A DNA stretch of 64,000 nt from Phocaeicola vulgatus ATCC 8482 (GCF_000012825.1 NC_009614.1:4774001-4838000); one strand, 5' to 3'; positions 45,340-53,677 are shown, counted from the stretch's first letter. Notes: generated by a model from the sequence alone, not told the origin. Numbers and translations are program-made.

Positions 45340-45843
45340 CTATTTTTTTTGTTTTTCGAGGTGTTCGCTCCAAATCCGGGCCGCTTCCTCTACCATTCTT
45401 GCACAAGGACGCTTGGCGTAATACCGTTCCGTCCTTGCTTCCGGTGTGGATACTACCGGCTCTTTTCCGGACAATCCCAGCAAATCGGCACACCGCAGGG
45501 CGCCGTTCCGCTTCTTGAATTCTTCGGCCAGTTCCTGCACCAGAGCGTAATTCGCCGCCTTGCTCTCACGGTCTTTCCCCTCGATGGCGCACTTCTCCAG
45601 CCCGGCCAGCAGGAACATGCCGCAAGCAGCACCGCAGGTTTCACGCATCCGCCCTATGCCGCCGCCGAAAGAGGCGGACATGTGCAGGGCCTGTTCACGG
45701 GTGAAACCATACAGATCGGCAAAAGCCGTCACTACGGACTGGGAGCAGTTATATCCTTCCTTGAACAAGGCAACGGCCTTTGCCACCCTGTCCTCTTCCC
45801 TAGCTTCCGTATGCAAATCCAACGTATTCTTGTCTTCTTCCAT
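45340..45843 (-). CDS. C-GCAxxG-C-C family protein
   Basis: The protein has Tyr-Asn-Cys-Ser-Gln-Ser-Val near residue 35, then Gly-Gly-Gly-Ile-Gly-Arg-Met-Arg-Glu-Thr-Cys-Gly-Ala-Ala-Cys-Gly and further Cys, the spacing that names the C_GCAxxG_C_C family. These Cys may hold a metal or redox centre; the role is not known. The start at 45843 is preferred over 45900, which adds a Lys/Arg-rich stretch overlapping the upstream gene. About 167 residues. It follows the dehydrogenase gene and is likely co-transcribed with it. Confidence 0.85.
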   Translation of the reverse strand: MEEDKNTLDLHTEAREEDRVAKAVALFKEGYNCSQSVVTAFADLYGFTREQALHMSASFGGGIGRMRETCGAACGMFLLAGLEKCAIEGKDRESKAANYALVQELAEEFKKRNGALRCADLLGLSGKEPVVSTPEARTERYYAKRPCARMVEEAARIWSEHLEKQKK

Positions 45844-45886
45844 TTTTCTTACCTCCTTCTTTTCTTTCCGTCTTTTTCCTTTGTTC

Positions 45887-46843
45887 TCATTCCGCCACAT
45901 TGTTTACAATCTCACCCTTGATGAATCCTTTCAAGTTCCCCACCGCAATCCGCATCAGCCGGACACGGGCTTCTTTCGTGGCCCAGGCGATATGCGGCGT
46001 AATGAAGCAGTTCTTCGCCGTCAGCAGGGGGTTGGTATATTGGGGAGGCTCGGAAGAAAGCACGTCCAGTCCGGCAGCCGCTATCACACCCTTGTTCAGT
46101 GCGTCGGCCAGGTCTTTCTCGTTCACCAAGGGACCGCGGCCGGTATTTATCAGAATGGCCGTCGGTTTCATAAGAGCCAGGCGGTCGGCATTGACCAGCT
46201 CTTTGGTATCGGGTGTAAGGGGGCAGTGCAGGCTCACCACGTCACATTCGCGGAACAGCTCATCCAGCTCCATTTTCCGGATTCCTCCGGGAAGTTGTGA
46301 CTGCGGCTTGGAAGTATAGGCGCATACCTGCATTCCGAAAGCGGCAGCGATGCGCGCCGTCGCCTGTCCGGTGTTTCCCAAGCCGATGATTCCCAGTTTC
46401 TTCCCGTCCAGCTCCACCAGGTCGGTATCCCAGTAGCAGAAGTCGGGATTGTTCGCCCAACGCCCGTGACGGTTGGCATAGGCATAATGGCCTACACGCT
46501 GGGTGATGTTCAGTATATGCGCAAAGACCATCTGGGCAACGGAAGCGGTGCTGTAGGCAGGTATGTTGGTGACAATGATGCCCCGCGCTTTCGCAGCCTG
46601 GATGTCCACAATATTATATCCCGTAGCCAGCACGCCGATGTATTTCAAGGCAGGCAGAGCGGCCATATCCTCCGCCGTAATCACCGTTTTATTTGTAATC
46701 AGCACTTCCGCTCCGGCAGAACGCTCCAATAACTCGGCAGGGGCTGTGCGGTCGTACACCGTCAGCTCGCCCAACGCCCGCATCTCCTCCCATGACAAAT
46801 CACCGGGATTCAATCCGTAACCGTCTAAAACTACTATTTTCAT
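45887..46843 (-). CDS. D-isomer-specific 2-hydroxyacid dehydrogenase
   Basis: A cytoplasmic NAD(P)-dependent reductase of 2-keto acids such as hydroxypyruvate or glyoxylate. The Rossmann motif is Gly-Leu-Gly-Asn-Thr-Gly-Gln-Ala-Thr (about 150), the substrate Arg lies in Asn-Thr-Gly-Arg-Gly-Pro-Leu-Val, and the catalytic His in Thr-Pro-His-Ile-Ala-Trp. The 318-residue length is normal. Start at 46843 (Met-Lys-Ile-Val-Val-Leu-Asp-Gly) is typical; the longer frame to 46876 is unlikely. Exact substrate is open. Confidence 0.92.
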   Translation of the reverse strand: MKIVVLDGYGLNPGDLSWEEMRALGELTVYDRTAPAELLERSAGAEVLITNKTVITAEDMAALPALKYIGVLATGYNIVDIQAAKARGIIVTNIPAYSTASVAQMVFAHILNITQRVGHYAYANRHGRWANNPDFCYWDTDLVELDGKKLGIIGLGNTGQATARIAAAFGMQVCAYTSKPQSQLPGGIRKMELDELFRECDVVSLHCPLTPDTKELVNADRLALMKPTAILINTGRGPLVNEKDLADALNKGVIAAAGLDVLSSEPPQYTNPLLTAKNCFITPHIAWATKEARVRLMRIAVGNLKGFIKGEIVNNVAE

Positions 46844-46888
46844 ATGCTCAAAAGTTAAATTCCATGTTTTGTCCATTTATTCGGTTAG

Positions 46889-46976
46889 ATTGGAACGCGA
46901 ATAACGCACATTAACAGCTGCACAGTATGGATATAAACCGGCCGGAAGGTTGGATTTATGTCATTTGCGTTCCAAT
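46889..46976. repeat. Intergenic inverted repeat between rarA and the dehydrogenase
   Basis: ATTGGAACGC (46889-46898) and GCGTTCCAAT (46967-46976) are perfect arms of a long hairpin, with further partial pairing (GATATAAACC with GGATTTATGTC) inside. A similar structure stands at 51746-51803, so it may be a dispersed palindromic repeat of the genome. Confidence 0.45.
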
Positions 46977-47013
46977 TTTTAATTTTATAGCACAGGATCA
47001 ATGCAATTCATTT

Positions 47014-48291
47014 TCATTCCTTGAACCGTTCCCCCCAGAGGCTCTGCATCCGTTCCTTTATCTTCGCTTCCTGCGCATTGTTCTGCGGATGCCAGATGCG
47101 GCTGTCCTTCACCTCGTCCGGCAGGAACTGCTGCTGCACGAAATTGCCCTGATAGGCATGTGCATACTTGTAATCCTTGCCATAGCCCAACTGTTTCATC
47201 AGCTTGGTGGGTGCGTTGCGCAGATGCAAGGGAACAGGCAGATTGCCCGTCTGCCGCACCAGTTCCAGGGCACTGTTGATTCCCTCGTATGCCGAGTTGC
47301 TCTTGGGGCTGGTGGCCAGATACACCGTAGCTTCCGCCAGCGGGATACGCCCCTCAGGCCATCCTATCTTCATCACGGCATCAAAAGCGGCGTTCGCCAG
47401 GAGCAATGCGTTGGGATTGGCCAGACCGATATCCTCGGCTGCCGAAATGACCAGTCTGCGGGCTATGAAAGCCGGGTCCTCTCCGGCCTCCACCATACGC
47501 GCCAGCCAGTAGAGCGCCCCGTCCGGATCACTTCCGCGGATGGACTTGATAAAGGCGGAAATGATATCATAATGCATCTCCCCGTCCTTGTCATACGCCA
47601 ACGGATTCTGCTGCAGACGCTCGGTCACCTTCTCATCCGTAATCACCACGGGTCCGGCATCCGCATCCGCCTCCACCACCAGTTCCAGTATGTTCAGCAG
47701 CTTGCGGGCATCGCCTCCCGAAAAGCGGAGCATGGCATCCGTCTCCTTCAGCTCTATCTTCTTTTCTTTCAGTATCACGTCCTTTGCGATGGCATTATGC
47801 AGCAGTTCCAGCAAATCTTCCTTCTCCAATGATTTCAGCACATACAGCTGGCAGCGGGAGAGCAAGGGCCGGATCACCTCGAACGAAGGATTCTCGGTGG
47901 TGGCGCCTATCAGGGTCACCACTCCCGTTTCCACCGCCCCCAACAGGGAATCCTGCTGGGACTTGCTGAACCGGTGGATTTCATCAATGAACAGGATGGG
48001 GCTGGCCTGAGAGAAAAAACGGTTGCTTCTCGCCTTCTCTATCACATCGCGCACATCCTTCACACCGGAAGTGACCGCGCTCAGTGTATAAAAAGGAGTT
48101 TCCAGCTTGTTGGCTATGATCTGCGCCAGCGTGGTCTTCCCCACCCCCGGAGGCCCCCAGAGGATAAAGGAGGAGATGCGTCCCGCGTCAATCATCTTGC
48201 GCAAGACAGCCCCCGGCCCCACCAGGTGTTTCTGACCTATATAATCGTCCAATGTCTTCGGACGCAAACGTTCTGCTAAAGGTTGTGCCAT
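47014..48291 (-). CDS. rarA: Replication-associated recombination protein A (RarA/MgsA)
   Basis: A clamp-loader-like AAA+ ATPase acting at stalled replication forks. It begins Ala-Glu-Arg-Leu-Arg-Pro-Lys-Thr-Leu-Asp-Asp-Tyr-Ile-Gly-Gln, has Walker A Gly-Pro-Pro-Gly-Val-Gly-Lys-Thr-Thr, Walker B Phe-Ile-Asp-Glu-Ile-His-Arg-Phe, sensor Gly-Ala-Thr-Thr-Glu-Asn-Pro-Ser, and the MgsA C-terminal domain ending at residue 425. Promoter box lies 24 bases before the ATG. Confidence 0.96.
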   Translation of the reverse strand: MAQPLAERLRPKTLDDYIGQKHLVGPGAVLRKMIDAGRISSFILWGPPGVGKTTLAQIIANKLETPFYTLSAVTSGVKDVRDVIEKARSNRFFSQASPILFIDEIHRFSKSQQDSLLGAVETGVVTLIGATTENPSFEVIRPLLSRCQLYVLKSLEKEDLLELLHNAIAKDVILKEKKIELKETDAMLRFSGGDARKLLNILELVVEADADAGPVVITDEKVTERLQQNPLAYDKDGEMHYDIISAFIKSIRGSDPDGALYWLARMVEAGEDPAFIARRLVISAAEDIGLANPNALLLANAAFDAVMKIGWPEGRIPLAEATVYLATSPKSNSAYEGINSALELVRQTGNLPVPLHLRNAPTKLMKQLGYGKDYKYAHAYQGNFVQQQFLPDEVKDSRIWHPQNNAQEAKIKERMQSLWGERFKE

Positions 48292-48314
48292 ATCTTCATC
48301 TTTATTTCGGATAA

Positions 48315-48322
48315 CAAAAATA
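48315..48322 (-). promoter_or_regulatory. -7 promoter box of rarA
   Basis: The minus strand reads TATTTTTG. Confidence 0.6.
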
Positions 48323-48461
48323 CAGCATATTTTCCTATGAACAAAGCCCAGGGCAACAATATAGGATTTATTTTTTTAAGGCAGAAAAACAAAAGAACAT
48401 AAAAAACAGGGACTCATATAAAATGCAATACGGGTTCTTTGTTCATCTGATCTAAAACAAT

Positions 48462-48469
48462 TATTTTTG
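48462..48469 (+). promoter_or_regulatory. -7 promoter box of the metallopeptidase lipoprotein gene
   Basis: TATTTTTG fits TAnnTTTG, 62 bases before the ATG. Confidence 0.55.
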
Positions 48470-48530
48470 CAACCCTTTTTCAAAAGAGTGATTATTTCAA
48501 ATTTAAATGTAATTCTAATAAAGACAGACG

Positions 48531-50606
48531 ATGAAAAAACTTTTTTCCACCAGCCTGTTGATTTTAGCAGGTATGCTTTTACTGCTGGGCGGCTGCAAAG
48601 AGGACGAACTTCCGGTTTCCGGAGAAGGAAACGTGGCAAACAATGAATTGCCCGTCCGGCTGGCCGAAACGGATTATAACCCGGACAACACGTATTACCT
48701 GCTGAATGACAATGAATCCCAGGATGTTTATTTCGACTCCAGCCAGCGCAGCTTCTACGTCAGCCAGCCTCTTCAGTTCGGAATGGACGACGAGCACTGT
48801 TTCCAACTCCGTTTCTATAGTCCCAGAGCCTTGAAAAACGTAACTTTCTGGGCCAGGATAGACGGTTACGAGGAAGAGTTCAAGTTCATGTCGCTGGAAA
48901 AGATCATGCCTTTCCAGCAACTCCGGGTGCACATACCGTTCGCCACCAAGGACCTGACCGCCTATACCCGCAGCGGAAAGAAAATACGGATCATGGCAAA
49001 CCCCTACCTCACGGAAGAAAACCTGACCTTCACCGTAGAGTGTGACGACCCGTACTGGGCAAGGCTGCAATCCATCCGGTGCAAATGGTACATCGCCTTC
49101 GGCAGATACAGTGACACCCAGGACAGCTGGAAGTACAAGATGAAGGCTTCGCACACGCGTGAGGCGGTGGCCATCGCGCTGAACATGGCGTATATGTTCT
49201 CGTCGGAACGGTTCAAGACCGCCCTGTACGAGTTCGGCCCGCTGCACAGCAACAATGACAAGACGGAAATAGACAAGACCGCCCTGCTGGCCAACGTGCT
49301 CAACCACCGCGGACTGACCTTCGGCTATACCACCGGCGTGATGGGACTGGGCGGAGGAACCACCTTCGGCATGCATGAAGTGTGTTATCTGGAACACTAT
49401 GCCGATGACAAAAGCATCACCGAAACCATCTTCCACGAGTTTGCCCACTGTGTGGGCTACGGCCATGCGGGAAACATGACCTACGAACAGACGGGACCGG
49501 GGTGGATCACCCTGTGCAACAACGTATATGTGGCGCTGTCGCTGGACAAGGAGCTGCCCGTCTATTCCCGCCGCTTCCTGCACACCCGCTGGAGCAGGAA
49601 CCGTTATTTTGATGATATATACGTGGCTTCGAAACACATTATCGAAGACCCGGAACTCGATGCGCTGGACGGTGGCCTGTCTCCCCTGCGCGGAGAGACC
49701 GACCGGGGAGGAAACGACGGGGAGCCGGTGGCGTTCAAGCTGGATTATACCGACTTGCCCGGCGCTACGGGAACCACCTTCCGCCCCAAGGATGTATATG
49801 TGTACGGAGATACCCTGTATGCCGTGAACGATGCGGACAACCAGTACAGCGTAGAGGTGTTCGGCCTTGCCGGCGACGGCAAGAAGCACTTGGGAAGCAT
49901 CAAGGAATGGAAGCACGGAGAAGTTACCGGGAAATTCGGCGGCCGCCCGAACGGTGTCACCCGTGCCCACGACAAGATTTATGTCACCCACGAAGGAAGC
50001 CGTACCGAGATTTTTGATGCGAAGAGCCATCAGTTCCTTACCTGCATAGGCAATGGAAGCTGGGGAACGGGGCCCACGCAGACCGTACATGCCTTCGATG
50101 TGCTGCTCTACAAAGGGCTGGTCATGATACACGACAAACGCTACGTCAACTTTGTAGAAGAGCAGGCTATACAGTCCGGAGTGACTCCGCGGATTTATGT
50201 ACGTTCCGAACATCTGGGCGAGACAAACGGCACTTACGGCATGGCGGTGGACGAACAGACCGGCCTGCTCTACTCCACCCATCCCGCCAAACGCATAGAC
50301 CTGTTCGCCCCCGACGGGATACGGGAAGGAGTTTCACCCAAACGCACCGGGCAACTGGCTTATAAAAATGTACCCTACGACTTGGAGTTCTACGAAGGAA
50401 GGCTGTTTGTAAGTTCCAACGGCACAGAAAAGTTCTGTGAGGTCAATCCCCGGACGGGAGAGATCATGAAGGACCATACCACCATCGGCGGCATCACCCT
50501 GCAAGCACCTGAGAAGTTCTGCATCCGCCGCCACACGCTGTTCATCACCGACCGCGTGAAAAACGGGACATGCGTTTACGCCATCCCCATGAGTGAGCTG
50601 AAATAA
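48531..50606 (+). CDS. Metzincin-type zinc-peptidase lipoprotein with a propeller-like C-terminal domain
   Basis: A 691-residue lipoprotein (Leu-Leu-Leu-Leu-Gly-Gly-Cys lipobox, Cys near 22). The zinc site His-Glu-Phe-Ala-His-Cys-Val-Gly-Tyr-Gly-His (about 302-312) is the extended H-E-x-x-H-x-x-G-x-x-H motif. The part before it contains beta-rich sequence with a Trp-Tyr-Ile-Ala-Phe-Gly segment. From about 410 on come repeated strands with Asp-x-Leu-Tyr-Val and Lys-Ile-Tyr-Val-Thr units, like a six- or seven-bladed propeller. The segment Leu-Thr-Cys-Ile-Gly-Asn-Gly also occurs in the next gene. Likely a surface or periplasmic protease of unknown target. Confidence 0.83.
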   Translation: MKKLFSTSLLILAGMLLLLGGCKEDELPVSGEGNVANNELPVRLAETDYNPDNTYYLLNDNESQDVYFDSSQRSFYVSQPLQFGMDDEHCFQLRFYSPRALKNVTFWARIDGYEEEFKFMSLEKIMPFQQLRVHIPFATKDLTAYTRSGKKIRIMANPYLTEENLTFTVECDDPYWARLQSIRCKWYIAFGRYSDTQDSWKYKMKASHTREAVAIALNMAYMFSSERFKTALYEFGPLHSNNDKTEIDKTALLANVLNHRGLTFGYTTGVMGLGGGTTFGMHEVCYLEHYADDKSITETIFHEFAHCVGYGHAGNMTYEQTGPGWITLCNNVYVALSLDKELPVYSRRFLHTRWSRNRYFDDIYVASKHIIEDPELDALDGGLSPLRGETDRGGNDGEPVAFKLDYTDLPGATGTTFRPKDVYVYGDTLYAVNDADNQYSVEVFGLAGDGKKHLGSIKEWKHGEVTGKFGGRPNGVTRAHDKIYVTHEGSRTEIFDAKSHQFLTCIGNGSWGTGPTQTVHAFDVLLYKGLVMIHDKRYVNFVEEQAIQSGVTPRIYVRSEHLGETNGTYGMAVDEQTGLLYSTHPAKRIDLFAPDGIREGVSPKRTGQLAYKNVPYDLEFYEGRLFVSSNGTEKFCEVNPRTGEIMKDHTTIGGITLQAPEKFCIRRHTLFITDRVKNGTCVYAIPMSELK

Positions 50607-50637
50607 ATGTATACCTATATAATATAGTAAGAACAAC

Positions 50638-51714
50638 ATGAAAATATACGCTTATATCCTGATTGTGCTGTCCGGAGTCCTGACGGCACAATGCAGCAAA
50701 GTCACCCTGGATGAAATCTGCGGCTACCCCTCCGCTCCCGGCGGAGGAAACGGGGAAGGAGAAGGAAACGGGGATTATAACAGTTACTGGTATTACTCGT
50801 ATGAGGCGGCGCAGCTGATTGATGCGGAAACCCTGGGCATGGAAACGGCCGAGGATTTCACCCCTTATACCGTTGTCCATCTGGGGGATACCCTTTTCAT
50901 CGCAAACATCGGAAAGGCAGGCAGCAGCCTGTTGCTGTTCAGTATAAAGAAAGGTGAACGGCTGGGAACCTTGCAGAGCTGGCAGCACGACGGCGGGGAG
51001 AAGAGTTTCGGAAGTCAGATAGAAGCCATCGTGCCGTCGGGCAACCGGCTGTATGTGACCGAACGCCAGTCGCGCATCCATGTATTCCGGTTGCCGGAAC
51101 TGTCCTACCTCACCTGCATAGGCAACGGGCAATGGAGCGGCCCCGTATTCCAGGCACAGGCCATGACGGTAAAGGACGGGCTGATTTTCGCACGCGACAA
51201 GAACGGAATGGTCAGCATTTACAAAGAGGAGGATGCCACCCCGGAAAATTACCAGAAGGTGAACCGCTACCGCCGGGCATCCGGCAACGGCAGTCCGGGC
51301 AACAACGGCTTTGCCAGCCATTCCATGCAGCCCGATGCGGAAGGGCATCTGCTGCTCACGGATTATGAAGGGAAGAAAATACGGGTGCTCGATCCGGCAC
51401 TGGTCAACGATGATATGGCAAACGACGCTTCCATCGATCTGGACGACCTTTCCCTGTCGCCCGGCTTCAAGCCCAAGACACTGGCGTTGTGCGGCGACCG
51501 CTGGTATGCCACCGGCGACAATGATGCCATCAACATATACGAACGCCAGTCCAACGAATGGAGCAAGAAAATAAAAACTGTAAAAGGATATGCTTTTTCC
51601 CAGCCTGCCCGCATCTATGCGCAAAACGACTCTGTGCTATGGGTTTCGGACACGCACAGTTCCAAACGGACACTGGTGAAAATGCTGGTGCATAAGGGAG
51701 AAATACGGGAATAG
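50638..51714 (+). CDS. Propeller-like lipoprotein, paralogue of the preceding C-terminal domain
   Basis: The 358-residue protein has a lipobox (Leu-Thr-Ala-Gln-Cys, Cys near 19), a Gly/Asn/Glu-rich linker (about 32-45), then blades with Gly-Asp-Thr-Leu-Phe-Ile, Asn-Arg-Leu-Tyr-Val-Thr and Tyr-Leu-Thr-Cys-Ile-Gly-Asn-Gly, matching the order seen in the C-terminal part of the preceding protein. No zinc motif. It lies 31 bases after it and is very likely co-transcribed. It probably binds the same partner or a glycan/peptide ligand (inference). Confidence 0.78.
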   Translation: MKIYAYILIVLSGVLTAQCSKVTLDEICGYPSAPGGGNGEGEGNGDYNSYWYYSYEAAQLIDAETLGMETAEDFTPYTVVHLGDTLFIANIGKAGSSLLLFSIKKGERLGTLQSWQHDGGEKSFGSQIEAIVPSGNRLYVTERQSRIHVFRLPELSYLTCIGNGQWSGPVFQAQAMTVKDGLIFARDKNGMVSIYKEEDATPENYQKVNRYRRASGNGSPGNNGFASHSMQPDAEGHLLLTDYEGKKIRVLDPALVNDDMANDASIDLDDLSLSPGFKPKTLALCGDRWYATGDNDAINIYERQSNEWSKKIKTVKGYAFSQPARIYAQNDSVLWVSDTHSSKRTLVKMLVHKGEIRE

Positions 51715-51745
51715 AGGTTCTATTCCGTTCTTTATCCAGAATGTG

Positions 51746-51803
51746 AATGACACGAATGGCGCAAATTGGGTTTATATCTCTGATTGGCGTCATTCGTGTC
51801 ATT
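51746..51803. repeat. Intergenic inverted repeat after the lipoprotein pair
   Basis: AATGACACGAATG (51746-51758) pairs perfectly with CATTCGTGTCATT (51791-51803), enclosing GGCGCAAATTGGG and TGATTGGCGT. It may end the transcript or be a dispersed palindrome. Confidence 0.5.
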
Positions 51804-51937
51804 TTCATTCACACATATCAACCTTGCCAATCTTTCAATGCGACTGTCAACAGGAGCCGGTCGTTCACTTGCCATATCGATTACGCAATCGGGGAAGCCA
51901 TTCTTTTTATCTGGCCGCACTCCATCACAATCCCCTT

Positions 51938-52156
51938 TCAAGGCTCCCCTATCGCCCCCACAATCAGCTGTACCTGAGCCGGCATATAGGTACGGCAACT
52001 CAAGCCACTGCCCATCTTCTCCAGTTGCTCCCTGAGGTGAGGATAATAGTCAATCCAATACTGCAACTTACGGTAAGCCACCTGCGGATTCAAATCCGGG
52101 AAATAACACAGGGCCAGTTCGGTGCGGCCATACGTGCGTATCTCAAAATTCTCCAT
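51938..52156 (-). CDS. DUF4248 domain-containing protein
   Basis: A 72-residue protein: Phe-Glu-Ile-Arg-Thr-Tyr-Gly-Arg-Thr-Glu-Leu-Ala then Tyr-Phe-Pro-Asp-Leu-Asn-Pro-Gln-Val-Ala-Tyr-Arg-Lys-Leu, the DUF4248 pattern, with a probable helix-turn-helix in the middle. ATG at 52156 is taken; an ATG at 52165 adds three residues. In Bacteroides these genes stand beside HU-like, smalltalk and amidase genes, as here. It is divergent from the HU-like gene across a repeat-rich 350-base region and is a good candidate for the protein that binds those repeats (inference). Confidence 0.85.
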   Translation of the reverse strand: MENFEIRTYGRTELALCYFPDLNPQVAYRKLQYWIDYYPHLREQLEKMGSGLSCRTYMPAQVQLIVGAIGEP

Positions 52157-52230
52157 ACATTCCATACTTTTTATTTACTTCCATAAAAGTACGAAAAACG
52201 GACGAGAAGAAAGAATGTTTTTCCAACAAT

Positions 52231-52280
52231 AATCAACTAGAATCAACTGTTATCAACTACAATCCACCGGAATCAACTTT
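52231..52280. repeat. Five 10-base iteron-like direct repeats
   Basis: Units AATCAACTAG, AATCAACTGT, TATCAACTAC, AATCCACCGG and AATCAACTTT follow with an exact 10-base period (core ATCAACT; the fourth is diverged). They lie just upstream of the -7 box at 52298, so they may be operator sites on one face of the helix or replication iterons. Further copies of TTATCAAC occur just before the HU-like and smalltalk starts. Confidence 0.75.
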
Positions 52281-52297
52281 CCGGAATCCGCACATCG

Positions 52298-52305
52298 TAT
52301 CTTTG
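52298..52305 (+). promoter_or_regulatory. -7 promoter box before the HU-like gene
   Basis: TATCTTTG fits TAnnTTTG. It implies a leader of about 195 bases that contains the 23-base repeats. Confidence 0.6.
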
Positions 52306-52327
52306 TAATGTCGGGACGATGAAGGCG

Positions 52328-52395
52328 AAAGATCTATAATCTTACAGCTGTAAGATATAGGATCTTACACGTGAAAGATAGGGTTCTTTCAGCAG
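52328..52395. repeat. Three 23-base tandem repeats, each an AAGAT-N5-ATCTT palindrome
   Basis: Units begin at 52328, 52351 and 52374. Each has AAGAT, five bases, then ATCTT or TTCTT, and ends in CAG or CACGTG. The junction TCTTACAGCTGTAAGA is itself a perfect palindrome. Downstream (52392-52446) are loose repeats of AGTG-CTGAC. In DNA these could be operators; in the leader RNA they would be three small stem-loops. Confidence 0.7.
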
Positions 52396-52507
52396 TCGGC
52401 AACCAGTGGCTGACAGTTAATGGACAGTGACTGACGGCTGACTGGCTTCATTCCCCGGCAACAGTGTTTTTTAATTCTCAATTATCAACTTTTAATTTTA
52501 ACAGACT

Positions 52508-52996
52508 ATGGTAAATTACAGTATCGTTATGCGTAGCAATCCGATGGACGCGGATGCCGCCAAGAAGGCTTACGCCAGTGCACAGTATTCGGAAGTGATG
52601 GACATCAACCGCTTTGCCGAGCACATCGCCAGCCACGGCTGTGTGTACAAGCGTGCGGACATCGTGGCCATCCTCACCATGGCGGTGGACTGCATGAGGG
52701 AACAGCTTCTGGGAGGACAGAAGATACAGCTGGGCGACTTGGGGGATTTCTCCATCAGCATCAACAGTATAGGAGCGGAAAGCGCTGCCGACTACAATCC
52801 TGCCATCCACGTCAGAAAGCTGAATGTGAACTGGAGTGCCGGAACACGTTTCCAGAACTTGCAGGAGGAAGCTGTGTTCAATCTGGTGGCCACGCGCAAA
52901 GCGGCCCGACTGGTGGTGAAGGCGCTGAAAGCCGGAAAGACCAGTGTGGATCTTACCGGAGAGGCGAAGGAGCCGGAAAACGGAGGACAGGCCTGA
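52508..52996 (+). CDS. HU-like DNA-binding protein (HU-HIG type)
   Basis: The 162-residue protein has an N-terminal segment with paired Ala/Tyr, a helical part Asp-Ile-Asn-Arg-Phe-Ala-Glu-His-Ile-Ala then the HU-like Gly-Asp-Leu-Gly-Asp-Phe-Ser-Ile core, and a C-terminal Lys/Arg region. This is the Bacteroidetes HU-family variant found with DUF4248, smalltalk and amidase genes. It should bind and bend DNA. A typical short HU is about 90 residues, so it has extensions at both ends. Long leader with repeats suggests strict control. Confidence 0.85.
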   Translation: MVNYSIVMRSNPMDADAAKKAYASAQYSEVMDINRFAEHIASHGCVYKRADIVAILTMAVDCMREQLLGGQKIQLGDLGDFSISINSIGAESAADYNPAIHVRKLNVNWSAGTRFQNLQEEAVFNLVATRKAARLVVKALKAGKTSVDLTGEAKEPENGGQA

Positions 52997-53151
52997 CGGA
53001 ACTCCTGTATGACGGAAGCAAGGCACAACGCTAAAGGCACGACGCTAAAAGGCTGAATGTGCCCCTGTGACAAGCCGTTTTCATTGGGGTACATTCAGCC
53101 CTTGGCTTCCATTACAATTCACTTATTATCAACCTCTAAAACAAAATTCCA

Positions 53152-53256
53152 ATGAGTTCAAGAACAAAGAAAAACACCTGGACACTGATTCTGAAAGTAA
53201 TTATCACCGTAGCCACCGCCGTTGCCGGCGCACTCGGCCTGAACGCCTGTATCTGA
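53152..53256 (+). CDS. Smalltalk protein (34-residue membrane peptide)
   Basis: A 34-residue peptide: basic start (Ser-Arg-Thr-Lys-Lys-Asn-Thr-Trp) and one hydrophobic helix rich in Ile, Val, Ala and Gly ending Asn-Ala-Cys-Ile. Bacteroides genomes carry such 'smalltalk' peptides directly before an amidase gene, and the order is kept here: its TGA shares one base with the amidase ATG (TGATG), so translation is coupled. A single positively charged helix before a cell-wall amidase is like a small holin (inference); it could also be a lipoprotein-like Cys peptide. Confidence 0.85.
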   Translation: MSSRTKKNTWTLILKVIITVATAVAGALGLNACI

Positions 53257-53672
53257 TGATCATGAGAACCATCACCCTGATTATTATCCACTGCTCCGCC
53301 ACCCCTGAGGGGCGGAGGCTGGATTTTGAGACTTGCCGCCGGGACCACATCCGCCACCGGGGCTTCACGGACATAGGATATCATTTCTATATCACCCGTG
53401 ACGGAGAGATTCACCGCGGACGACCTCTGGAAAAGGTGGGAGCGCATTGCAAGAACCACAACCGGCATTCTATCGGCATCTGCTATGAGGGAGGACTCTC
53501 GGCGGACTGCACACCTGCCGATACGCGTACTCTGATGCAGAAGGGAAGTATGCTGGCACTGTTGCGCGAGCTGCGCCTCCTGTTCCCCAAAGCGTTGATA
53601 GTGGGGCATCATGACTTGAATCCCGTGAAGCCGTGCCCTTGTTTTGATGCTGTAAAGGAATACCGCTTTTAA
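53256..53672 (+). CDS. N-acetylmuramoyl-L-alanine amidase (Amidase_2), endolysin-like
   Basis: The 138-residue enzyme cuts the amide bond between muramic acid and the stem peptide. The zinc site is His in Ile-Ile-His-Cys-Ser-Ala-Thr, and His-His-Asp-Leu-Asn-Pro-Val-Lys-Pro-Cys-Pro-Cys at the end; Tyr-His-Phe-Tyr-Ile-Thr and His-Cys-Lys-Asn-His-Asn-Arg-His-Ser-Ile-Gly-Ile are typical of phage T7-lysozyme/PGRP folds. The ATG at 53256 overlaps the smalltalk stop; ATG at 53262 is also possible. No signal peptide, so release would need the smalltalk peptide or lysis. Confidence 0.92.
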   Translation: MIMRTITLIIIHCSATPEGRRLDFETCRRDHIRHRGFTDIGYHFYITRDGEIHRGRPLEKVGAHCKNHNRHSIGICYEGGLSADCTPADTRTLMQKGSMLALLRELRLLFPKALIVGHHDLNPVKPCPCFDAVKEYRF

Positions 53673-53677
53673 GGGAA

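Noticed and set aside
48579..50282. Long minus-strand frame (567 codons) opposite the metallopeptidase gene
   Set aside because: The plus-strand protein has a lipobox, a zinc motif and a promoter box; the opposite frame has no recognisable motif. High GC at third positions explains the open frame.
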